A stretch of DNA of 11,125 nt, from assembly GCA_050942615.1 (NCBI GenBank), contig JBMNNQ010000046.1, positions 1 through 11,125 on the forward strand. Direction: 5' to 3'. Made by a program: the position numbers and the translations under genes. This stretch comes from JAAZMI01 sp050942615 (GTDB lineage: Bacteria > Bacillota > Dethiobacteria > DTU022 > UBA8154). The notes under the pieces were generated by a model that did no database searches, was not told where the DNA came from, and saw only the letters and a program-made list of their open reading frames with translations. Shown piece after piece: positions 5,852-11,125 of this stretch (position 1 is its first letter; the number at the start of each line of letters is the position of its first letter).

Positions 5852-6568
5852 CTACGGCCCGTCATCTTCCCGGCGCCTTTGCTTCTCAAAAAACTTGTTA
5901 ACCATTGCTACATAATCTTCTGCCGGCATTATTTCTGCAGAGATGACCTGCATGGTCCGGGCAGATACCCTGCCTGTTTCTGCAAATTCCCGGCCTGCTT
6001 TCTGAACCGCTTTGTACTTTTCATCATAGGCACCGGCAACAAAACCCAGGGCCCCGGCGGGAATAAGGATTTCACCGCCGTTTTGCCAGTGCAGGTTTTG
6101 GCAAACAGCTGCAAAGTGCCGGCGCAGGGGCTCAAAATTGACCTTTTCTGAAAAACCGCAGGTAGAAATAAGCACCGCCGTCTGGGCGCGGGGTTTAAAC
6201 CGCTGGTGGCGGCAGCGCCCCTTTTCGTCAAAAACAAGCAAAGGATCCAAGAGCGCAAAACACCTGTCCAACACCGTTTTAAGCTGCGCACTAAAACCAT
6301 CGACATAAACAGGGCTGGCCAAAATCACAACATCGGCTGTTTCAATTTCCGTCTTTAAAAAAGCTGTCATTTCATCCTTAATTGTACACCGGCCCGGGGT
6401 TTTAAACCAGCAGGCCATACAGCCCTGGCAATATTTAATCGCCATCCGCTGCGGGTAATACTTTTTACAGGCTGCCGGTTCCATACCTGCGAGAAATAAA
6501 TCCAGGATTTTTTCTGTAAAAGAACGCCGCCGAGGGGAACCGGCCAGCGCCACAACCTTTTTGTTCAC
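5852..6568 (-). CDS. Iron-sulfur flavoprotein-like NAD(P)H/FMN reductase family protein
   Basis: This 238-residue flavodoxin-fold protein begins MNKKVVALAGSPRRRSFTEK, where GSPRRRS (10-16) is the FMN-phosphate loop. It carries CQGCMACWFKTPGRC with cysteines at 47, 50, 53 and 61 (C-x2-C-x2-C-x7-C), the compact motif that binds a 4Fe-4S cluster in archaeal and clostridial iron-sulfur flavoproteins. ASPVYVDGFSAQLKTVLDRC (about 84-103) is the second FMN-binding segment. It probably moves electrons between ferredoxin or NAD(P)H and an unknown acceptor in the cytoplasm. The start is GTG (6566-6568) with AAAGGAG about 11 bases upstream. It follows the truncated crotonase by 60 bases, so the two may share a transcript. 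WrbA-like or quinone-reductase roles remain possible. The family is clear but the partner is not. Confidence 0.75.
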   Translation of the reverse strand: MNKKVVALAGSPRRRSFTEKILDLFLAGMEPAACKKYYPQRMAIKYCQGCMACWFKTPGRCTIKDEMTAFLKTEIETADVVILASPVYVDGFSAQLKTVLDRCFALLDPLLVFDEKGRCRHQRFKPRAQTAVLISTCGFSEKVNFEPLRRHFAAVCQNLHWQNGGEILIPAGALGFVAGAYDEKYKAVQKAGREFAETGRVSARTMQVISAEIMPAEDYVAMVNKFFEKQRRREDDGP

Positions 6569-6628
6569 CGTTGAACACGCTCCTTTGCACAGGAATCAGG
6601 CCCTTCAAAAAACACAGCAGCAGGTTGT

Positions 6629-7246
6629 TTATCTGTCTTTAAAACTTGCTTTGCGCCTCTCCAACAGAGCGTTAATACCCTCCCTCCGATCTTCACTGTT
6701 AAAGGAAATCATAAAACTTTCTATTTCAAAATTTGTGGCAGAGGTCAAATCCATATTTTGACCCATGTTGATCGTTTTTTTGAGAACCTGCATGGCGACC
6801 GCCGGCTTGGAAGCTATTTTTTGGGCCAGTTGTGCCGCGTGGGGCATCAGCTCAGCCTCCGGTAAAACATTGTTTACCAGGCCGTAGTCCTGCGCCGTAG
6901 CAGCATCAATCATCTCTCCCAAAAAAAGCAGCTCTTTGGCCCGGGCCGGGCCGATCAGCCGCGGCAAACGCTGTGTACCGCCCCCCCCGGGAATAATCCC
7001 CAGGTTGATTTCCGGCTGGGCAAACCTGGCCTTTTCCCCGGCCAGGCGGAAATCACAGGTCAGGGCCAGTTCACAACCGCCTCCTAAAGCCAAACCGTTG
7101 ATCACAGCAATAGTGGGTTTGGTCAGGTTTTCAATTTTGCTAAAAACTGAGAGCGCCTGCAGGCAAAATTCATACATCTGCAAGGCTGAAAAATTTTTAA
7201 TCTCCATAATATCAATGCCCGTACAAAACGCCTTTGCCCTCACCAT
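6629..7246 (-). CDS. Enoyl-CoA hydratase, N-terminally truncated
   Basis: The 205-residue frame matches an ordinary crotonase of about 257-260 residues from the first oxyanion segment onward: KAFCTGIDI (5-13), NGLALGGGCE (50-59), ARFAQPEINLGIIPGGGGTQRLPRL (73-97), ending ERRKASFKDR. Both glutamates used for water addition in rat enoyl-CoA hydratase have counterparts, E59 and E79. The first about 50 residues (the usual ITLNRP region) are missing. Upstream codons in this frame read through unrelated sequence to a stop near 7314, and no other frame of the 223-base gap before iorB encodes the missing part. The ATG at 7244-7246 has no good ribosome site. If intact it would serve beta-oxidation of pimelyl-CoA-type or arylacyl-CoA intermediates. 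A pseudogene or a recent 5' deletion is more likely than a short functional variant. Confidence 0.75.
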   Translation of the reverse strand: MVRAKAFCTGIDIMEIKNFSALQMYEFCLQALSVFSKIENLTKPTIAVINGLALGGGCELALTCDFRLAGEKARFAQPEINLGIIPGGGGTQRLPRLIGPARAKELLFLGEMIDAATAQDYGLVNNVLPEAELMPHAAQLAQKIASKPAVAMQVLKKTINMGQNMDLTSATNFEIESFMISFNSEDRREGINALLERRKASFKDR

Positions 7247-7311
7247 AATTTTGCGACAATTTTGCTCAGATCTCCCCCCCGGAAAAACCTTTTTGGTTTT
7301 TGTGTTCAGAT

Positions 7312-7339
7312 CTTATAAAAATGTATGCACAGTATACAA
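7312..7339 (-). promoter_or_regulatory. Candidate promoter upstream of the truncated crotonase
   Basis: On the minus strand TTGTAT (7334-7339) and TATAAG (7312-7317) are 16 bases apart. It could drive the truncated crotonase and the flavoprotein. An 8-base direct repeat TCAGATCT occurs downstream at 7266-7273 and 7306-7313, with a small A/T-rich hairpin (AAAAACC 7283-7289, GGTTTTT 7295-7301) between the copies. Confidence 0.3.
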
Positions 7340-7430
7340 CAGCCCTGCCCTGTCCCCTGAACCAGCCGGATAAAGGTATACCAACACTCCCCACCTGCCC
7401 AGCACTTTTCCAACATCTCCAACACCCTTG

Positions 7431-7458
7431 TTTCACCGGCTGCAAAGCCGGGCTGAAA
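7431..7458 (-). terminator. Hairpin after iorB, possible transcript end
   Basis: CCGGCT (7436-7441) pairs with AGCCGG (7446-7451). The stem is extended by TTTCA (7431-7435) with TGAAA (7454-7458) after a two-base bulge. It begins 11 bases past the iorB stop but lacks a T-run on the minus strand, so it may be an mRNA-end stabiliser rather than a terminator. Confidence 0.35.
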
Positions 7459-7469
7459 CCTTTTCAAAT

Positions 7470-8057
7470 TCAGGCGGCCGCTATTTCCCTGCCCGTCAAA
7501 AACGCTTTTTCATTTAATTCCTGATACTTGGCCGGTACCAGGCGTTCGACCACTTCCAGCCAGGTGTCCAAAGCACCCCCCACTTGCAGGGAAAGTACGC
7601 CTAAGAGAACCACACCGACCACCGCCGGGTTGCCCAGGTCGCCGGCTATTTTCATGGCGTCAACCCAGAACACCCTCCCGGCAGCTGTTTTCAGTAAAGA
7701 TTCAACTTCTTCCTCCCGGGGATACTTTGCCTTGCCCAAATTTACCGCCGGCGGAGGAATACGGTAACGGTTTACAATGGCCATGGCCCCTTGTTTAATA
7801 TAAAGCGGCCAACGCCCTGCTTCCAACATTTCAAACCCCAGCAGGTAATCAACCTCCCCTTGTTCAACCAACGGGGAATAAACTTTTTCGCCCCAACGCA
7901 CATGGCTTTCCACAGTTCCTCCGCGCTGGGACATGCCCAGAACTTCTGCTTTCTTAACATCATAACCTAATGCCAACCCGACCTCCGTCAGTATATTACT
8001 GGCTAAAATAGTGCCTTGCCCGCCGACGCCGGTCAAAATAAAGTCAATTTTTTTCAT
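7470..8057 (-). CDS. iorB: Indolepyruvate ferredoxin oxidoreductase, beta subunit
   Basis: This 195-residue protein is the gamma/beta-domain subunit of the 2-oxoacid:ferredoxin oxidoreductase superfamily. Together with IorA it decarboxylates arylpyruvates oxidatively to arylacetyl-CoA, reducing ferredoxin. Motifs are FILTGVGGQGTILAS (6-20) and LGMSQRGGTVESHVRWG (40-56), both hallmarks of IorB-type subunits. The ATG at 8055-8057 is chosen because GAGAGGAG lies about 10 bases upstream and the family's N-terminus begins there. An in-frame GTG 21 bases earlier would overlap that ribosome site. It follows iorA by 40 bases, so the two are cotranscribed. It has no iron-sulfur motif, as expected. Substrate specificity cannot be read from the sequence; phenylpyruvate, 4-hydroxyphenylpyruvate and indolepyruvate are usual. 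Confidence 0.9.
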   Translation of the reverse strand: MKKIDFILTGVGGQGTILASNILTEVGLALGYDVKKAEVLGMSQRGGTVESHVRWGEKVYSPLVEQGEVDYLLGFEMLEAGRWPLYIKQGAMAIVNRYRIPPPAVNLGKAKYPREEEVESLLKTAAGRVFWVDAMKIAGDLGNPAVVGVVLLGVLSLQVGGALDTWLEVVERLVPAKYQELNEKAFLTGREIAAA

Positions 8058-8097
8058 GCTGCCCGGTCTCCTCTCCACCTGGATTTTTGATCGTTTT

Positions 8098-9858
8098 TTA
8101 TTCCCGGATAATCGCCCCGACAGGACAAACCTGCATACAAATGCCGCAGCCGTTACACAGCAGGGGATCGATGCTCACATGGTCTTCTTCCTGCATAAGC
8201 GGCGGACAACCCAACTCCAGACAGGTGCCGCAATTTGTGCATTCGTCCGGGTCCACAAAGGGAGGTTTATTTTTTTCCCTAATATGGAGAACACAGGGCC
8301 GCGCCGCAATAATTACGGAAGGCTGTTCGCTATCCAGATGCTTTGCCAACACTTCAGCCAGATTATCCATGTCATAAGGATCGCACACATCAACTTTTTC
8401 GTAACCGATGCTGCGCACTAATTTTTCCAATTGCACTGCTTTGGTCTGCTGCCCCTGCAAGGTAATCCCCGTTCCTGGATGCTGCTGGTGCCCGGTCATG
8501 GCTGTAACGCTATTGTCCGTAATAATTGTTGTTACAGAGCTGTTATTATAAAGCACATTAATCAGGGGGTGGATGCCGGAATGGAAGAAAGTTGAATCAC
8601 CAATCACCGCCACAGTCCGGTCCTTGACACCAGCCCTGGCCACACCGTGCGCCACACCGATACTGGCCCCCATACACCCGCAGGTATGCAAAGCACTGAG
8701 AGGAGGTGCCGCACCCAGGGTATAGCAGCCGATATCACCCAGGACCACCACCCCGGCCTCCCGCAAAACATGGAATAAACCGCGGTGCCCGCAGCCGGGA
8801 CAAAGCATGGGCGGCCGGATTGGCAGTGCAGCCAAAGCAGCAGCTGCTGCCGTCGCCCCTGCGGTCTCCTCAGTTCCTTTCAAAAGGCCGGCCTCTGCCG
8901 CATAGCGACGAATCAGGCCCGGGGTTAGCTCACCGGTCACCGGAAAAACATCTTTGCCCCGCACATCAATACCCATCAGGCGGATTTGTTCTTCAAAAAA
9001 AGGATCAAGCTCTTCTACCGCTAAAATGGTCTGCACCCGGGCAGCAAATTCACGGATCAACCTTGCAGGCAAAGGGTAGACCATCCCTAATTTGAGAAAC
9101 GTTGCCTCGGGAAAAACCTCCCGGGCATACTGGTAGGCTACCCCGGCGGCAATAATCCCCAAAGAGCCGTCTCCCGGTTCCAGGCGGTTAAGCGGTGAAG
9201 AATCCGCATAGGCGGCCAACTCCCTAAGCCTTTCTTCAATAACAGGGTGGCGCTGCCGGGCATAGGCCGGCACCATCACATATTTCGGAATATTGCGGTC
9301 ATAAGGAGGCGGTTCTGCCGGCGAAGGCGGGGGGGGCGCCGCAAACATCTCCACCGGTGAAGAAGAATGTGAAAGGCGTGTTACAGACCTTAACATCACC
9401 GGGGTGTCAAATTCTTCGCTCATTTCCAAAGCCAGGCCCACAAACTGTTTAGCCTCCTCGCTGTCAGCCGGCTCCAGCATGGGCAGTTTGGCAAAACGGG
9501 CATAGTTGCGGTTATCCTGTTCGTTTTGCGAACTGTGCATATCGGGATCGTCAGCGGTAACGATCACCAGGCCGCCCTTCAAACCGGTATAAACCCCATA
9601 AAACAAGGAATCCGCAGCTACGTTTACCCCCACATGCTTCATGGCCACCAAAGCTCTTGTTCCCGCATAAGCAGCCCCTGTACCCACGTCCAAAGCCACT
9701 TTTTCGTTGGGAGCCCACTCCGAAAAAACACCGGGAAATTTAGCGAAATTCTCCATAATTTCTGTGCTCGGCGTACCGGGGTAGGCCGCGCCAACCCGCA
9801 CCCCGGCCAAATAAGCGCCGTAGGCAATGGCTTCGTTACCGGTCATTAATTTTTTCAA
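8098..9858 (-). CDS. iorA: Indolepyruvate ferredoxin oxidoreductase, alpha subunit
   Basis: This 586-residue catalytic subunit carries thiamine diphosphate and the iron-sulfur clusters. It begins MKKLMTGNEAIAYGAYLAGV, followed by AAYPGTPSTEI (24-34) and DDPDMHSSQNEQDNR (103-117). A proline-rich linker lies at about 173-185. The TPP half has LCPGCGHRGLF near 352-362 and AVIGDSTFFHSG near 417-428. Two ferredoxin-type clusters close the protein: CTNCGTCLELGC (540, 543, 546, 551) and CNGCGICMQVC (568, 571, 574, 578), giving CP at the second. Length fits the family, though at its short end. The start is TTG (9856-9858) behind a purine-rich AAGGAAGGGGG, and the residues after it match IorA N-termini. 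The next ATG is four codons on. It is 41 bases from the dehydratase-family gene and heads iorAB. IorAB makes arylacetyl-CoA and reduced ferredoxin, relevant to aromatic amino acid use and possibly to ring reduction. Confidence 0.93.
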   Translation of the reverse strand: MKKLMTGNEAIAYGAYLAGVRVGAAYPGTPSTEIMENFAKFPGVFSEWAPNEKVALDVGTGAAYAGTRALVAMKHVGVNVAADSLFYGVYTGLKGGLVIVTADDPDMHSSQNEQDNRNYARFAKLPMLEPADSEEAKQFVGLALEMSEEFDTPVMLRSVTRLSHSSSPVEMFAAPPPPSPAEPPPYDRNIPKYVMVPAYARQRHPVIEERLRELAAYADSSPLNRLEPGDGSLGIIAAGVAYQYAREVFPEATFLKLGMVYPLPARLIREFAARVQTILAVEELDPFFEEQIRLMGIDVRGKDVFPVTGELTPGLIRRYAAEAGLLKGTEETAGATAAAAALAALPIRPPMLCPGCGHRGLFHVLREAGVVVLGDIGCYTLGAAPPLSALHTCGCMGASIGVAHGVARAGVKDRTVAVIGDSTFFHSGIHPLINVLYNNSSVTTIITDNSVTAMTGHQQHPGTGITLQGQQTKAVQLEKLVRSIGYEKVDVCDPYDMDNLAEVLAKHLDSEQPSVIIAARPCVLHIREKNKPPFVDPDECTNCGTCLELGCPPLMQEEDHVSIDPLLCNGCGICMQVCPVGAIIRE

Positions 9859-9899
9859 TGCAATTCCCCCTTCCTTTCTTGATCCTTGATCCTGTCAAT

Positions 9900-11066
9900 T
9901 TATTTTGTTTTTAGCTGCTCAAAAAAAGGTTCCAGCTTGCCCAACACCTGTTCTTCAGAAAAAAAGCGCACATCAGACATATCCGCCTCAAATACCACCC
10001 CTGGCAACCCTGTTTTTTCTGCGATTATGTTGCGCTTATCATACAAGCCCAAACCGGTGGCCTTACAACTGCGGTTGGAAAAAAAGACAAACCCGTCGCA
10101 ACCGTATTTTTCGATAAAGTTCAATTTAAGCTGCACCCTGTAATCAAAGCTGCGGTTGACAAACGCCTCCAGATAATTTTCTGCCAGGCTTTCCAGCGGG
10201 CGATCTAGGTCAAAAGCATAGGCCCAGGAATGGGTATACTGTGAAACCGCCACCAAGGAATGATGCGCAGCAAATAGTTCTGAAAACCAGCGCAACCGCG
10301 GCCAAAGCGGAATATGATCAAAATATATCTTATAGTGTTCCTCAGGTATAGCCCGAATTCCTTTTTCAATTCTGGCCTCCACTTCCTCTTTCAGGGTTTG
10401 ATAATAGGTCACAGCCTCCTCTGTTCCCCGCCAGGTTACAATGGGGGCCATGTGAAAACAAGCATCAAAAAAGCCAAAAGGGGCCGGTTTGAGAGCAGCA
10501 GTATCCAGCACCTCGTTCCAAAGGCGGCAGGCCACGTTGGAAAGGTGTAAAACCTCCCGTAAACGGTCATAATCAAAGGGTTCCCCTGTAATTTCCTCAA
10601 TAGCATATATTATCTCTTTAATCTGCCGCATAAAATAGCTTCGGCAGACTTTTTCAGGTTCGCTGCCAATCAAGGGGGAATCCAAAAGAAAATAGGGGGC
10701 CTGGTAATAGCGGCCGGCCACTTCAAACCATTTGGGCAGGCTGCCACACTGGGTATTACAGCAAAACAGCAGATCCGGCTTTACAATTTCCCCCACAGGG
10801 TGTTCATCAGCATAAGCATCCCCGATACCGCACCGGGCATAACCGCACAGGTCATGGGAATAACCCCGGGCCTCAGCCACCAAAGACATCTTATCGGCAA
10901 CCTTGCGGGCTGCCGCCACTGCACCAAAGTTTTCAGGGTAATAGGGGAAAATACCGGCGGCATAGATCAGTTCCACTGGAAAAATAGCGGTAACCCAGGC
11001 TACCGGAATACCCCTTTCCTTGGAACGAACCCCCTCCTGATAATATTTGGCCATTAGCTCTTTCAT
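9900..11066 (-). CDS. 2-hydroxyacyl-CoA dehydratase / benzoyl-CoA reductase family subunit (HgdB/BcrC-like)
   Basis: The 388-residue protein belongs to the family that includes 2-hydroxyglutaryl-CoA, lactoyl-CoA and phenyllactyl-CoA dehydratases and the ATP-dependent (class I) benzoyl-CoA reductase subunits BcrB/C, BadD/E and BzdN/O. Visible are IPVAWVTAIFPVELIYAAG near the N-terminus, CGYARCGIGDAY (around 74-85), CCNTQCG (around 102-108), FFSNRSCKATGLG (around 329-341) and EADMSDVRFF near the end. The cysteines are plausible 4Fe-4S ligands. These enzymes need a second homologous subunit and an ATP-hydrolysing activator; neither is in the window, and they may lie beyond the right edge. The start is the ATG at 11064-11066, but a TTG immediately before it is equally possible and no good ribosome site is visible. 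It is followed by iorA after 41 bases. Membership is firm; dehydratase versus ring reductase is undecided. Confidence 0.82.
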   Translation of the reverse strand: MKELMAKYYQEGVRSKERGIPVAWVTAIFPVELIYAAGIFPYYPENFGAVAAARKVADKMSLVAEARGYSHDLCGYARCGIGDAYADEHPVGEIVKPDLLFCCNTQCGSLPKWFEVAGRYYQAPYFLLDSPLIGSEPEKVCRSYFMRQIKEIIYAIEEITGEPFDYDRLREVLHLSNVACRLWNEVLDTAALKPAPFGFFDACFHMAPIVTWRGTEEAVTYYQTLKEEVEARIEKGIRAIPEEHYKIYFDHIPLWPRLRWFSELFAAHHSLVAVSQYTHSWAYAFDLDRPLESLAENYLEAFVNRSFDYRVQLKLNFIEKYGCDGFVFFSNRSCKATGLGLYDKRNIIAEKTGLPGVVFEADMSDVRFFSEEQVLGKLEPFFEQLKTK

Positions 11067-11078
11067 CAACCCGGCCGT

Positions 11079-11113
11079 GGTGAATTGCTTTTTTTAAGAA
11101 ACTATAATTCACC
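11079..11113 (-). promoter_or_regulatory. Inverted repeat in front of the dehydratase-family gene
   Basis: GGTGAATT (11079-11086) and AATTCACC (11106-11113) are exact inverted repeats with a 19-nt loop, 12 bases before the start codon. On the minus strand the first arm overlaps GGGGGTGA, a near-perfect anti-16S match that has no start codon at a usable distance. It may be an operator, a leader hairpin or the junction with an upstream gene. Confidence 0.35.
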
Positions 11114-11125
11114 CCCGATCATTTG

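Noticed and set aside
7266..7440. Short cysteine-rich minus-strand frames between iorB and the truncated crotonase
   Set aside because: They have no convincing ribosome site, no similarity to a crotonase N-terminus or any family I know, and a composition like non-coding sequence.
11102..11125. C-terminal end of an upstream gene (codons ending in TAG at 11102-11104)
   Set aside because: Only seven codons are visible before the edge, which is too few to support a gene.

Overview
The window looks like chromosome from a strictly anaerobic, Gram-positive-type bacterium that degrades aromatic compounds. A Peptococcaceae/Pelotomaculum/Desulfotomaculum-like Firmicute is the best guess. The grounds are strong AGGAGG ribosome sites, GTG and TTG starts, ferredoxin-type 2-oxoacid oxidoreductase genes, a DUF6431-like zinc protein and GTCCC-type dispersed repeats. 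This is an inference from content, not a taxonomic match. All supported genes lie on the minus strand, so transcription runs from the right edge to the left edge.

In transcription order: (1) 11066-7470 is a tight cluster of a 2-hydroxyacyl-CoA dehydratase/benzoyl-CoA reductase-family subunit followed by iorA and iorB (indolepyruvate/arylpyruvate:ferredoxin oxidoreductase). (2) 7246-5852 holds an enoyl-CoA hydratase lacking its N-terminal quarter and a flavoprotein with the compact cysteine motif of iron-sulfur flavoproteins. (3) A gene-free 570 bp follows, with a 17-bp perfect inverted repeat and a candidate promoter and operator. (4) 5280-3401 is a two-gene operon, dch (cyclohexadienoyl-CoA hydratase) and had (6-hydroxycyclohexenoyl-CoA dehydrogenase), ended by a clear terminator. 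(5) A cold-shock protein gene has its own promoter, a roughly 260-nt structured leader and a strong terminator. (6) About 700 bp without a convincing gene. (7) bamA (6-oxocyclohex-1-ene-1-carbonyl-CoA hydrolase) is a stand-alone unit. (8) At the left edge are a REP-like repeat cluster and the N-terminal part of a DUF6431-like, probably transposon-related, protein preceded by a Shine-Dalgarno-masking hairpin.

Dch, Had and BamA carry out three consecutive steps of the central anaerobic benzoyl-CoA pathway: dienoyl-CoA to 6-hydroxyenoyl-CoA to 6-oxoenoyl-CoA to 3-hydroxypimelyl-CoA. The dehydratase-family protein plus IorAB could supply an arylpyruvate/aryl-lactate branch, or low-potential ferredoxin for ring reduction. 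The sequence does not decide between them. The points most worth following up are the IorAB/dehydratase pairing beside the lower benzoyl-CoA genes, the csp leader RNA, the truncated crotonase, the mobile-element-like left edge, and the csp gene between had and bamA.
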